Both the position numbers and the translations under genes were made by a program. The notes beneath the pieces were generated by a model, which was not told where the DNA came from, did not search any database, and was given only the letters and a program-made list of their open reading frames with translations. Below, in pieces: positions 1 to 9,157 of a stretch of 64,000 nt of DNA. The DNA lies in assembly GCF_963662805.1 (NCBI RefSeq), contig NZ_OY759868.1, positions 1 to 64,000 on the forward strand, read 5' to 3'. Within the stretch, counting starts at the first letter, position 1; every line of letters begins with the position of its first letter. The DNA comes from an uncultured Cohaesibacter sp. (GTDB taxonomy: Bacteria; Pseudomonadota; Alphaproteobacteria; Rhizobiales; Cohaesibacteraceae).

Positions 1-193
1 CGGCCTTGAGCAGCCCCCTGCCCTCGAACGCGCGAACCAGATCAAACGCCAGCCCGTCACCGCGATCACAGCTGACGCTCTCGCGCCCGTCCTGATCGAC
101 ATAGACCTTGTTGTCCGTGAAGACCCCGTCAAAGTCGAAGACGATCGTGTGAATGTCTTCAAGCGCGGGCCAATTGCTATTCGACAAGGCCAA
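1..193 (-). CDS. KdsC-like HAD phosphatase, truncated by window edge
   Basis: Only the N-terminal ~60 residues are inside the window. The reading frame shows the HAD motif I loop VFDFDGVFTDN followed by VYVDQDGRESVSCDRGDG, the pattern of the KdsC/YrbI branch (3-deoxy-manno-octulosonate 8-phosphate phosphatases and phosphatase domains fused to NeuA-type enzymes). It starts inside the 3' end of gmhA; no ATG is available near the overlap, so a TTG at about 193 or 187 is the likely start, implying translational coupling. With gmhA upstream this looks like the end of a sugar-phosphate operon for heptose or a related LPS or capsule sugar. The exact substrate cannot be inferred from this fragment. 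Confidence 0.7.
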   Translation of the reverse strand, partial: MALSNSNWPALEDIHTIVFDFDGVFTDNKVYVDQDGRESVSCDRGDGLAFDLVRAFEGRGLLKA

Positions 194-803
194 GTTCCGT
201 TTCAACCAATTCGCACAACAGATGCCCGACAAGGATATGCGCTTCCTGAATGCGCGCCGTCACGTCGGACTCGATGGTCAGGGTGATGTCGGCGAAATCC
301 TGCATCATTCCCCCGCCCTTGCCGAGCAGGGTCATCGTTTTCATCCCGCCAAGACGGGCCGCATTGATCCCCTTGATGACATTGTCACTGTTCCCCGAGG
401 TCGACAGCCCGACAGCAACATCGCCCCGGCGACCGAGCGCTTCGATCTGGCGCGAGAAGACCTCGTCAAACCCGTAGTCATTGCCGACACTGGTAAGAAT
501 GGAGGTGTCCGTTGTCAGGGCAACCGAACTGAGGGCGCGGCGATCCTTGACGAAACGCCCGACAAATTCGGCAGCCAGATGCTGGCTGTCAGAGGCACTG
601 CCACCATTGCCGAACCAGAAGATGCAATGTCCGCCCTTTAGGCACTCGGCCAGAGCCTTGGCCATGCGCACGATCGTTTCGGCATGAACACTCGCCACCA
701 TCTCGATGACCGCTTGATGCTCGGAAACCCTGCGCCCGATCAGGGCCTCCAGCGCGTCGCCCGGCTGCCTATCCCACTTTTTGGAGACTTGCGTTCTCAT
801 CAT
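177..803 (-). CDS. gmhA: D-sedoheptulose-7-phosphate isomerase (SIS domain)
   Basis: Cytoplasmic isomerase converting sedoheptulose 7-phosphate to D-glycero-manno-heptose 7-phosphate, the first step of heptose synthesis for LPS or capsule. The protein is one SIS domain: phosphate-binding FGNGGSASDSQHLAAEFVGRF, the VGLSTSGNSDNV loop and a C-terminal helix containing AHILVGHLLCELVE are all visible. Length (~208 residues from the ATG at 803) fits the family. The frame stays open upstream to 902, but that extension has no SIS similarity, so 803 or 800 is preferred. The downstream KdsC-like phosphatase overlaps its 3' end. Placement directly behind the flagellar genes is not a conserved arrangement that I recognise. 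Confidence 0.88.
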   Translation of the reverse strand: MMRTQVSKKWDRQPGDALEALIGRRVSEHQAVIEMVASVHAETIVRMAKALAECLKGGHCIFWFGNGGSASDSQHLAAEFVGRFVKDRRALSSVALTTDTSILTSVGNDYGFDEVFSRQIEALGRRGDVAVGLSTSGNSDNVIKGINAARLGGMKTMTLLGKGGGMMQDFADITLTIESDVTARIQEAHILVGHLLCELVETELGLVE

Positions 804-946
804 GAAACTACTTTCAGAAGTCTGGGCCGGATCCAAGGAACCGGTGTCCCAGAACAAAGTGGGGCCAACACTTTCTGACGTGTTCCGGACCCTGCCCACC
901 ATGCCCGAAACACAAAACTCACGCGGAACCGTCCGACCGAAACCGA

Positions 947-2449
947 TCAGATATAATTGGTCAGTGACAGCTGATACATCATCGAAGCGGCCTGATAGGA
1001 TGCCTCGATGGTGTTTCTGAGCGTCATGATCTTGGCTGCAACCTCCTCGTTGTCGATACCGACGATCTCGTCTGACGTGGTCTGCAACACGCTGTTTGTC
1101 GTCATGTGCCGCTCGTCGGCCTCGGACATCAGCTTGTTGGCAACAGCAATCTCGGTCTGCACCGTCTTGACCACATCATCCTGCTGCACCGCCGACAGCT
1201 TGGAAGAAATAGCATCCGCAAAAGCAGTATAGCGGTTTTTATCAAGAGTACTGTCTTGGTCATAAGTCGGTAGCGAAAAGGCTGAGACATAGGCCAACTG
1301 TCGGGCAAGACTGTCCTCGTTGGCCCTTGCGCCGTAGGAAATTTTCAAGTTCTTGTCGATCAGGGCCGTTGCGGTGTCGCGGGAGTCATTCGCGTTGTTG
1401 TCTCCCACATACCAGTTGACCGTCGGCTTGCCCGCCGCAGTTGCCGTGTCGAGCGTTGTCGCAGTTGCCGGATCGGCTCCGACAACGCGTTTTGGCTCGC
1501 CATCTCCGGAGGTCAGATAGAAGTCGAGCGAGGCCTGAATGCGCGAAGCCGCCTCGCCATCAACCTGAACATTCTCCGTGATCTTCTGCGCCAGAATGGA
1601 TTCGATGGCCGCCGCCACAGCATCCGGCGTGCCATTCACCGTGAACTCGCCTTCCGTTGCGTCCGACAGCCCATCCACCGCCGTCAGATGGATGATCTCG
1701 GTCGAGCCATCCGGCAAGGTGAGATTGAAATTGAGCACCTCGCCGGGATTGGGCGTGCCACTGAGTGCAATATCGATGCTCGGCGGACTACCCACCGGGC
1801 CGGTCACAGTGGTGTTGCTGAGCGTACTGGTCACCGCATCAAGCTTGTAGCCAAAATCCGTGAGTTGCTCGGAAAGCGTCACGGTCGACCCGACGGTCGA
1901 GAGCGAAAGGCGCCCCATACCATCGGCCCCGGCATCGGCAAGGATGCGCTCGTCGGTCACCGTGATCAGACCGTCTGCCCCGCTCTTGCCATAGAGGATT
2001 TCATCGAAACTGACCGTTGGCTGAATCTCGGACGTCGTTCCCGAGAAAACGAAATTTCCGCCAATCTCGGAATCGAGTAGGCCGAGCATCTCGCGGGCAT
2101 AGGTGTCCGCAATCGCCTGCCCCGCAGACTGGTTCTTCGAGGTCATACTGAATTCGGTTGCCGTCGCCGAGCCGCTCACGTCCGAGCCGATCTCCACGAT
2201 CCGTTCGAGCGCAAGGTTCATGACCGAGATCTGAAGCTGGGCCTGTTCAATCGTCGAGCGATAGCCCGAAATCGCGGTGATCTGCGAGCGCAGATTGAGA
2301 GACTGGCTGACAACCTTGCCCAGACCGCTGAAATTCTGCGATTTTTTGCCCGTAGCGAGCTGCACCGACAATTCCTGCAGCCTGTCGCCGTTGTTGGCCA
2401 GCACATTCATCATCAGCGTCGACGAATAGCCGTTAAGTGCGTTGATCAT
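947..2449 (-). CDS. flgL: Flagellar hook-associated protein 3 (FlgL-type)
   Basis: Junction protein between hook and filament, secreted through the flagellar export channel. The N-terminal region (SSTLMMNVLANNGDRLQELSVQLATGKK) and the C-terminal helix ending ASMMYQLSLTNYI are the flagellin-like D0/D1 helices that pack in the filament core. The middle ~250 residues are variable and Thr/Ala/Asp-rich, as expected for the exposed domain. At 500 residues it is longer than enterobacterial FlgL (about 317) but similar to Rhizobiales forms. It is the third gene of a flgE-flgK-flgL run, 17 bases after flgK, so co-transcription is likely. Confidence 0.88.
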   Translation of the reverse strand: MINALNGYSSTLMMNVLANNGDRLQELSVQLATGKKSQNFSGLGKVVSQSLNLRSQITAISGYRSTIEQAQLQISVMNLALERIVEIGSDVSGSATATEFSMTSKNQSAGQAIADTYAREMLGLLDSEIGGNFVFSGTTSEIQPTVSFDEILYGKSGADGLITVTDERILADAGADGMGRLSLSTVGSTVTLSEQLTDFGYKLDAVTSTLSNTTVTGPVGSPPSIDIALSGTPNPGEVLNFNLTLPDGSTEIIHLTAVDGLSDATEGEFTVNGTPDAVAAAIESILAQKITENVQVDGEAASRIQASLDFYLTSGDGEPKRVVGADPATATTLDTATAAGKPTVNWYVGDNNANDSRDTATALIDKNLKISYGARANEDSLARQLAYVSAFSLPTYDQDSTLDKNRYTAFADAISSKLSAVQQDDVVKTVQTEIAVANKLMSEADERHMTTNSVLQTTSDEIVGIDNEEVAAKIMTLRNTIEASYQAASMMYQLSLTNYI

Positions 2450-2466
2450 GCGTTATACTCTCCAGC

Positions 2467-4323
2467 TCAGATCCGCAGCAGGGCGTCCATCATTTCCTTG
2501 ACGGCGGTCATGACGCGGGCGTTGGCCGAATAGGCCGTTTGTAGTTCAAGCAGATTGGCAAGTTCGGTATCCACATCAACCTTGGCGCCGTCCTCAAACC
2601 GCTGCTGAACATTGTTCATCACGATTTCCTGGCCTTCGTGTCGGGTCTTTGCGGCCGAGGCCTGCTCTGCCTGATAGGAAATGAACTGCCGGGCATACTC
2701 ATCCACGGTCATGGTGACGGGCGATCCGTCGGTCTGATAGCCGAAGGTCAGATCGAGATTGGTCAGGGCATCGTAGAGCGCCTCTGGGCGCGTCTGGTCA
2801 GCATCGCCGATACCGCTGCTGTATTTGACGAGCAGCGTCTGATCGTTGATCAGATCCGGATTGACCGTAATCCGCCCGGCAAAGCCTGTCTGCTGTCTCT
2901 GGCCGTCGACACTGCCGGTGTAAAGTCCCGGCCCCTGACCACCATCGACAAAGAATGGCAGGGCACCGGCCTGATCCTGTAGCCCGGTTGCGGTGACACT
3001 TGCGTCGAGCGCCAGCACATTGACCGTGTTGGCCGCGCCATCATCAAGAATCTGGATCGTGCTGCCAGACGGGTTGCTGACACTGAATGCGCCGCCGAGT
3101 GCTGTCTGAATCTGCGTCGCGACACTTGCCATCCCACCCGAGAAATCAATCCCGTAGACCGTATCGTCATTGCGCGCCGTAACATCGTCACCAAGCGGCA
3201 AGGATGTGGCCGAATCCACCCGAACGAAGGTCACCACATGAGTTTCGCCAGTACCCACATCTTCATAGGACAGCGTGACCTCATTGCCCGATTGCAGGGC
3301 GGCGAGATCAACATCGAAGCCAGCCTGAAGACCGGACGTCGCAGCCGTGCCTTCAACATCATATTTGCTGAAAGCATCGGCCAGCCCGTCGGCGAGATTG
3401 TCCAGCTGATTTTGCGCCTCGACCAGCAGGTCATCCCTGAGCTCAAGCAGTGCGCCAATTTTACCGCTGTTAAAATCGCTCGTGTTTGTGACGTCATATA
3501 GCGCGCCGGTGTTGCTCTTCAGATAGATGGACCCAAGCTTGCTGAGCGCGGGATCACTGTCCCATTCGGTCTGCGGCGCAACGGCCCCATTGGCGGTGAA
3601 TTCGAACTCCACCGCCGCCTGATCATAAACAGTCAGCCCGTTGGCAAGAGAGATCGAGACCGAATTGTCCTTGCCATGCTCGACGCGAACCGGAACGAGT
3701 TCAGACAATTTGGTGATCAGCTGATCGCGCTGATCCATCAAACCGGCAGGATTGTCACCCTGCTGCGAGAAGGCCTGGATCTGCTTGTCGAGGGTCTGGA
3801 TGTCCTGAAGATATCCATTGAGCTCCTGGACCGAGGCTTCAATGGCGAGTTCCGCATCCTGCCGCAGCTCCTGCAGCGTCTCGGATGCCTCGTTCATCCT
3901 CTGCGTCAGCACAGAGGCCGTATGCAGAACCTCAAGCCTTGAAGCAGCATCATCGGGGATCGTCTGCAAGGCCTGCAGCGAACTGGCAAAGTCGTTGACC
4001 AGCGCATCAAGCGCGTTGCCGTCGCCGGGCGTGCCAAAAATGGCATCGACCTGCTGCAGATAGTCATGGATAGTACTCGTGTAGCCTGTCGCTGCTGTTT
4101 CGGTCCAATATTGCTTCTGTGCCACCAGATCCAGCGAGCGACGGACGTCCGTATCGATGACGCTCGTCACATCACCGTTGAGAACAATTTCCTCACGATT
4201 GCTAAGCTTGCGCGTATAGCCGACCGTGTTCGCATTGGTCACGTTCGACGCAACGATCTCAAGCTCGCGGTTGGTCGTCCGCAAGCCGGATTGTGCAATG
4301 GAAAGAGCAGTTTGAAGCGCCAT
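2467..4323 (-). CDS. flgK: Flagellar hook-associated protein 1
   Basis: First hook-filament junction protein. The N-terminus ALQTALSIAQSGLRTTNRELEIVASNVTNANT carries the rod/hook-type ANTxGYTR signature, and the C-terminus LLELQTAYSANARVMTAVKEMMDALLRI is the matching D0 helix. The 618-residue length fits FlgK. The central part is Asp/Gly/Thr-rich and variable. It lies 74 bases downstream of flgE; that gap holds a strong stem-loop (4340-4386) and a purine-rich ribosome site just before the ATG at 4323. Together with flgE and flgL it forms a late-hook operon. Confidence 0.9.
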   Translation of the reverse strand: MALQTALSIAQSGLRTTNRELEIVASNVTNANTVGYTRKLSNREEIVLNGDVTSVIDTDVRRSLDLVAQKQYWTETAATGYTSTIHDYLQQVDAIFGTPGDGNALDALVNDFASSLQALQTIPDDAASRLEVLHTASVLTQRMNEASETLQELRQDAELAIEASVQELNGYLQDIQTLDKQIQAFSQQGDNPAGLMDQRDQLITKLSELVPVRVEHGKDNSVSISLANGLTVYDQAAVEFEFTANGAVAPQTEWDSDPALSKLGSIYLKSNTGALYDVTNTSDFNSGKIGALLELRDDLLVEAQNQLDNLADGLADAFSKYDVEGTAATSGLQAGFDVDLAALQSGNEVTLSYEDVGTGETHVVTFVRVDSATSLPLGDDVTARNDDTVYGIDFSGGMASVATQIQTALGGAFSVSNPSGSTIQILDDGAANTVNVLALDASVTATGLQDQAGALPFFVDGGQGPGLYTGSVDGQRQQTGFAGRITVNPDLINDQTLLVKYSSGIGDADQTRPEALYDALTNLDLTFGYQTDGSPVTMTVDEYARQFISYQAEQASAAKTRHEGQEIVMNNVQQRFEDGAKVDVDTELANLLELQTAYSANARVMTAVKEMMDALLRI

Positions 4324-4339
4324 CGGATCCCTTCCGGAT

Positions 4340-4386
4340 CACTCTTTCCCGCAACACTCCAAAGAGGGCACGGGAAAGAGAGAGTG
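4340..4386 (-). other. Stem-loop between flgE and flgK
   Basis: The arms at 4340-4351 and 4371-4386 are complementary over 12 pairs with a two-base bulge. There is no T-run after it on the minus strand, so it is not a standard intrinsic terminator. It sits immediately after the flgE stop and ahead of the flgK ribosome site. It could protect or process the hook mRNA or limit read-through; that role is inference. Confidence 0.5.
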
Positions 4387-4397
4387 TTCAGCCAAGA

Positions 4398-5750
4398 TTA
4401 GCGGATCACCTGCATGACCTCGGAGAGCATGTCTCGCGCGGTCGTCAGAACGCGGGTGTTGGCCGAATAGGCCTGCTGGGAGACGATCATCTTCGAGAAT
4501 TCATCCGCGATATCGACGTTGGCCGATTCAAGTGAGGAACCACGAATGGAACCGGTCGCACCCAGAATGGCCTCGCCAGAATCCTCGGTCGCCCGGAAGG
4601 CACCGCCACTCTCACGCGCCAGATAGTTGTCACCATCGAACGACGCCAGAATGATCTCGGCCATGGAGCTGGATTTGCCGTTCGAATAGTTGGCAACGAT
4701 TGCCCCTGAATTGTCGATGCTGATGCTGGTCTGCTCACCGGCAGCCGCGCCATCCTGCGACAGGTTCATGTTGGCCACACCGGTCTGGGTGGCATAGGCC
4801 GTGATCCCATCTCCGCCATGATCAAGGATGATGTTACCCATCGCAATACCATCAACGGTCATGGCCGTGATCGTCACATTTGTCGTCGGAGCGGTCATGG
4901 AACCGGCAGAATCGAAGACATAGTCGGTCCCCACGTTGACCCATTTGGTGGCCGTACCGGTTGCCGTGGAGTCGGACTTGTAGAACAGGTTCCACGTGTC
5001 CGGAGAGTCGGACGTCTTGCCCCAGCGAAGCTGCACACTGGCATTTTCACCGTTGGCCACGTAAGTGGTGATGGCACCGCCAGAAATGGTCTGGCTGAGG
5101 AACTGTGTCTCGTCCTGCGCCTGAACGACTCCGGCACCACCGACAGTGGGGTCAACCGTATAGCCGGTACCCGGAGTGATCAGCGAGCCAGATGTGTCCG
5201 TCGTGGTCGGAACAGCCGGAAGGTTGCCTTCGTAGGTGATGGTCGTGGTCGCCTCTGCCGCCATGAAACCTTCTTCGAAGGTCGTCGGCTTGGGCACCGA
5301 GCTGACCGGGTTGCCGGTCGCATCGTCAAGCTCAATCACCGCAAGATAGTAACCCGCCTCGTTGACGAAGTAGCCGTCCTGATCGAGTGTGAAGTCACCA
5401 CGGCGGGTATAGAGCGGCGTTCCGTCAAAAATCGGCTGACCGTCGATTTCTCCGACCTTCTCGTAGACGACGAAGTAACCATCACCCGAAATCGACATAT
5501 GCGTCGAGGTATCAGAGGACCCGACCGGACCCGCGACCGTATTGGTCTGGCGTGAGTTCGTCAGAACCGAGCCAGACTTCTGGGCGCTCTTGTTGGACGT
5601 ATAGTTGCTGATCAGATCGACAAAAGCGGTATCGACCCTCTTGAAGCCCACAGTGGACGTGTTGGCAATGTTGCCCGAGATATTCTGCATGGCAGCAGAC
5701 TGCGCGCTCAGGCCGGAAACTGACGTTGTAAGCGCCGAATAGAGACTCAT
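4398..5750 (-). CDS. flgE: Flagellar hook protein
   Basis: Main subunit of the extracellular hook. The start at 5750 gives MSLYSALTTSVSGLSAQ, the conserved beginning, with a purine-rich AAGGGG just upstream; an upstream in-frame start at 5780 would add ten unrelated residues. NISGNIANTSTVGFKR is the basal-body rod motif, and the C-terminal SSLESANVDIADEFSKMIVSQQAYSANTRV is the family-diagnostic helix. The centre (about residues 90-360) is beta-rich and variable, as usual for the outer hook domain. It is first in the flgE-flgK-flgL run, and its promoter must lie in the AT-rich gap upstream. Confidence 0.93.
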   Translation of the reverse strand: MSLYSALTTSVSGLSAQSAAMQNISGNIANTSTVGFKRVDTAFVDLISNYTSNKSAQKSGSVLTNSRQTNTVAGPVGSSDTSTHMSISGDGYFVVYEKVGEIDGQPIFDGTPLYTRRGDFTLDQDGYFVNEAGYYLAVIELDDATGNPVSSVPKPTTFEEGFMAAEATTTITYEGNLPAVPTTTDTSGSLITPGTGYTVDPTVGGAGVVQAQDETQFLSQTISGGAITTYVANGENASVQLRWGKTSDSPDTWNLFYKSDSTATGTATKWVNVGTDYVFDSAGSMTAPTTNVTITAMTVDGIAMGNIILDHGGDGITAYATQTGVANMNLSQDGAAAGEQTSISIDNSGAIVANYSNGKSSSMAEIILASFDGDNYLARESGGAFRATEDSGEAILGATGSIRGSSLESANVDIADEFSKMIVSQQAYSANTRVLTTARDMLSEVMQVIR

Positions 5751-6098
5751 GGTACACCCCTTTGACCGGATACAAATCAAACTGGGCTTTTCTCAGCAAA
5801 AAGCGGGCCATTTTGCCTCGCAGCAATTATTGTTAAATTTCAATGAGTTAAAAATATTTACCCTTTGTTAAGCAGGAAAGAATGGCCACAATTCAGAAAC
5901 AATCGGAAAATTTTGCCGCATTTTGTATGTCTGTGTATTTCTGATCTAGCATCATCCAACATAATAACGCCAGAACGTCGACTGAATGCCTGACCTTCGA
6001 CAATGATTGCATTGCACCATCGTCCTGCCCCAATATAGTCGATAGATGAGATCCGCCCGAGCGGACAGACCGTGGCGCACCGGACCAAGAGGTAAAAG
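5751..6098. promoter_or_regulatory. Divergent intergenic region between flgE and moxR
   Basis: This 348-base stretch has no credible coding frame. The part next to flgE (about 5820-5960) is AT-rich and must hold the flgE promoter. On the minus strand around 5854-5873 there is TTAA, seven bases, TAAA, one mismatch from the CtrA full-site pattern; I regard this as weak evidence only. An AGAGG ribosome site precedes moxR. Confidence 0.35.
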
Positions 6099-6941
6099 AT
6101 GCGATTTGAAGGCACTTCCGATTATGTGGCAACCGAAGATCTGCGCATCGCCGTCAATGCCGCCGTGACCCTTGAGCGCCCACTTCTGGTCAAGGGCGAG
6201 CCGGGCACCGGCAAGACGGTCCTTGCGAAGGAGATCGCCACGGCACTTGATGCCCCGCTCATCGAATGGAGCATCAAATCCACCACCAAGGCGCAGCAGG
6301 GCCTTTATGAATATGATGCAGTCTCTCGCCTTCGCGACAGCCAGCTCGGCGACGAACGCGTCAAGGACATCGCCAACTACATCCGGCGCGGCAAGATCTG
6401 GGACGCCTTCACCTCGGAAAAGCGCCCCGTTCTGCTCATCGACGAGATCGACAAAGCAGACATCGAGTTCCCCAACGATCTGCTGCAGGAGCTCGACCGA
6501 ATGGAATTCTTCGTCTACGAGACCGGAGAGATGGTGAAGGCCAGCCAGAGACCAATCATTCTCATCACCTCGAACAACGAAAAAGAACTGCCCGACGCCT
6601 TCCTGCGCCGCTGCTTCTTCCATTACATCCAGTTCCCGGATGAAGAGACCATGCGCGCCATCGTCGAGGTGCATTACCCCGGTATCAAACAGCGCCTGCT
6701 CAACCAGGCTCTGACGATCTTCTTTGCCGTGCGTGATGTCGCTGGCCTCAAGAAAAAGCCCTCCACGTCCGAACTGCTGGACTGGATCAAGCTCTTACTG
6801 AATGAGGACATTGATCTGGAGACCCTGCGCGAGGCCGATCCCACCAAGGTCATCCCGCCGCTCCATGGTGCACTGCTGAAGAACGAGCAGGACGTCCACC
6901 TCTTCCAGCGCCTCGCCTTCATGGCAAGAGGTCAGCGATAG
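6099..6941 (+). CDS. MoxR-family AAA+ ATPase
   Basis: Cytoplasmic MoxR-type AAA+ chaperone-like ATPase, a class that works with a VWA-domain partner to mature or activate client enzymes. Visible motifs are Walker A GEPGTGKTV (residues ~34-42), Walker B VLLIDEIDKAD (~110), sensor 1 LITSNNE and arginine finger LRRCFFHY. The 280-residue length is typical. A good AGAGG ribosome site precedes the ATG. Its likely partner is the CoxE-like VWA protein at 11926-13104 on the same strand; the two are often adjacent but here are separated by about 5 kb. The client is unknown. Confidence 0.85.
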   Translation: MRFEGTSDYVATEDLRIAVNAAVTLERPLLVKGEPGTGKTVLAKEIATALDAPLIEWSIKSTTKAQQGLYEYDAVSRLRDSQLGDERVKDIANYIRRGKIWDAFTSEKRPVLLIDEIDKADIEFPNDLLQELDRMEFFVYETGEMVKASQRPIILITSNNEKELPDAFLRRCFFHYIQFPDEETMRAIVEVHYPGIKQRLLNQALTIFFAVRDVAGLKKKPSTSELLDWIKLLLNEDIDLETLREADPTKVIPPLHGALLKNEQDVHLFQRLAFMARGQR

Positions 6942-6986
6942 GCCAGCGCAGCCCCGGCGCACAAACGAAGGCTCGGAGTATCTTGT

Positions 6987-8279
6987 CTAGATCCCCCGTT
7001 CCTCCCACCAGTCCATGGCCTGAAGGCCCCAATAGGCAAACTGGGTCCCGAACCGCCCCACCGGACCGCCACCCCAGCGGGCCTTGAACGGCTCGAACAT
7101 CCTGTAACGGTCCGACAGCCCCGAAATCCCCTCCGCAGCAGCGATCCCGATGCTGGCGGTGGCGTTGAGACCATGCCCGCCCGTCGCCGTCGCCGCCCAG
7201 ATGCCCGGTTCCAGCTCTCTCAGGATCGGCATCTTGTGCACACAATAGCCCATCAACCCGGCCCAGGCGTGGGATACCGTAAAATCGCCAAGCTGCGGGT
7301 AGATGGACAGGATGTCCCGCTTGAGCATTTGCGCCAGTTGCCTTGGCTCCGATCGCCTTGTCGTGATGCGACCACCCCAGAGCAACCGCTTACCGCCATC
7401 GACAACACGATAATAGTCGCCCGCCCGTCTTGTATCCCCGATACAGCCGCGATAGCGGATCGCCTGCGCGAGCCGGTTGACCATCGGCCCCGACGTGATG
7501 ACATAGGTCGTGACTGGCAGCACCGCCCGCTCCAGTCGCGGATAAAGATCCTGCATATAGGCACTGCCACACAGCAAGACAGTTCCGGCCCTGACTTTGG
7601 CACCGCTTTCAACGTCAACGCGCCAGTGCCCCGCATCCTTGCTCAGCTGCCGCGCCTTGGAGCCCTCATAGATCTGCCCGCCCCGTTCCTTGATGTCGCG
7701 GGCGAGAGCCAGCGCATAATTGAGCGGCTGAATGTGAAAGGCTCGCGGATCGTCCATGCCCTGAAAATAGCGCCGCGTCGCCAAAACCTCGCGCACTTTC
7801 TCCGCTGACCAGAAGCTGTAGTGCGTCCGGTAGCGAATGTTGAGCCTGTCGATGCGCGCCTCAAGCCCTGCCGCATCGCTGTGGCGCAAGACCCGCAGCC
7901 ATCCTTCCTCGATATCGACACCCGGCGCGTTCAGCTCCCTGATGGTCGAGCGGACATAGTTCGTGCCCTCCTGCGACAGCTTGAAGAGACTAAGCGCCTT
8001 GTCGAACCCCAGCCTCGCTTCAAGCCCGGCGAGCCCTTCGGCATAACCGTCGGACACAAAGCCGCCATTACGCCCTGAAGCGCCCCAGCCGATACGGTTT
8101 TCTTCCAGAAGAACCACCGTCTTGCCGAGCTTGAGAAGTTCCCGCGTCGCAGTCAGTCCCGCAAGCCCGCCACCAATGACTACGACATCGCAATCCACCT
8201 CCTCCGGAACTTGCGGAAAGGGAGCCAGATCCACCTTGGAATCCCGGTAATAGCTGTCGATATAATCGCGTCCTGTCAT
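6987..8279 (-). CDS. FAD-dependent amine/amino-acid oxidoreductase (DAO family)
   Basis: Flavoenzyme of the D-amino-acid oxidase superfamily. The N-terminal dinucleotide-binding motif VVVIGGGLAGLTATRELLKLG is at residues ~31-51 and GWGASGRNGGFVSDG follows at ~65, the pattern of gamma-glutamylputrescine oxidase (PuuB) and related deaminating oxidases. The C-terminal GIWAATATGGHGLNATA is the second FAD contact of the fold. The 430-residue length fits. It is read opposite to its neighbours and interrupts the moxR-to-VWA stretch. The substrate (a polyamine conjugate, sarcosine-like amine or amino acid) cannot be decided from sequence. No puuA- or puuC-like gene is nearby. Confidence 0.75.
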   Translation of the reverse strand: MTGRDYIDSYYRDSKVDLAPFPQVPEEVDCDVVVIGGGLAGLTATRELLKLGKTVVLLEENRIGWGASGRNGGFVSDGYAEGLAGLEARLGFDKALSLFKLSQEGTNYVRSTIRELNAPGVDIEEGWLRVLRHSDAAGLEARIDRLNIRYRTHYSFWSAEKVREVLATRRYFQGMDDPRAFHIQPLNYALALARDIKERGGQIYEGSKARQLSKDAGHWRVDVESGAKVRAGTVLLCGSAYMQDLYPRLERAVLPVTTYVITSGPMVNRLAQAIRYRGCIGDTRRAGDYYRVVDGGKRLLWGGRITTRRSEPRQLAQMLKRDILSIYPQLGDFTVSHAWAGLMGYCVHKMPILRELEPGIWAATATGGHGLNATASIGIAAAEGISGLSDRYRMFEPFKARWGGGPVGRFGTQFAYWGLQAMDWWEERGI

Positions 8280-8473
8280 GATATTGTAGCCTGTTGCGAT
8301 AGAATGACCTCACCTGAGAAACGGACAGACGAAGCATTGCGGATTTGACATCCCAAACGATATGCCTCAGTGCTTTTCCGATCCAGTCCATGAACGCTTG
8401 ATTCGTATTCTTTTCACAGTCCTGCAACCGCTGGGCCCACTTGATAGAGAGTGAAGCAGAAGGAGACACACCG

Positions 8474-9043
8474 ATGCTCAGACTGTTCTTGCTGCGCCAC
8501 GCAAAATCCTCATGGTCGGATCCGTCTCTGCATGACTTTGATCGCCCGCTGAATAAGCGCGGCCTGAGCGATTCTCCCAAGATCGCCACAGCCATGCGCG
8601 AGCGGAACTATCATCCCGATCGCATCCTCTGCTCGTCCGCCCAACGAACCAAGGAAACCATGGCGGGCATCATCCCCAGCCTCACCGGAGAAGTCAGTTT
8701 GCACCTGATGGAAGCGCTCTATGAGGGCAATTCACCGGACTATCTCTCCCTTATCCGGGCCAACGCCAAGAAGTCCAAACAGCTCATGGTGGTCGGCCAT
8801 AACACGGGCCTGCATGAAACCGCCATCCGGCTCGTCGGAAGTGGCAACAAGGATATGGTGTCTCTGCTGAGAGAGAAATTTCCCACCGCCGGATTGGTCG
8901 TGATCGATTTCCGCTGCAAGGACTGGCACGACGTAAAACCCAAAACCGGGCGCCTGATCGACTTCATCAAACCCCGCGACATCAAGTCGGATCCGGACCT
9001 CACACTCATCGAGAATCCGGCCCCGACCTTCTTTCGCCGCTGA
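8474..9043 (+). CDS. SixA-like histidine phosphatase
   Basis: Small phosphohistidine phosphatase of the phosphoglycerate-mutase superfamily. It opens with LRLFLLRHAKSSW, the RHG-type motif whose histidine is the transient phosphate acceptor, followed by the second conserved arginine region SSAQRTKETM. VVGHNTGLHE supplies the second histidine. The start at 8474 follows an AGGAGA ribosome site; an upstream ATG at 8441 lacks one. About 189 residues is in the SixA range. It may act on phosphorylated histidine in a signalling or sugar-uptake phosphorelay; the target is not evident from the neighbours. Confidence 0.75.
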   Translation: MLRLFLLRHAKSSWSDPSLHDFDRPLNKRGLSDSPKIATAMRERNYHPDRILCSSAQRTKETMAGIIPSLTGEVSLHLMEALYEGNSPDYLSLIRANAKKSKQLMVVGHNTGLHETAIRLVGSGNKDMVSLLREKFPTAGLVVIDFRCKDWHDVKPKTGRLIDFIKPRDIKSDPDLTLIENPAPTFFRR

Positions 9044-9157
9044 TCCTCGCCACACTTCGCCAGATTGCCGTTTGAAATATCGGCAAAACCTGCCTACATG
9101 CTAACGTAGGCAAGCATGATGCTGCATAGAGGTCGGGCGTAACAAGAGGCGGCAGGG

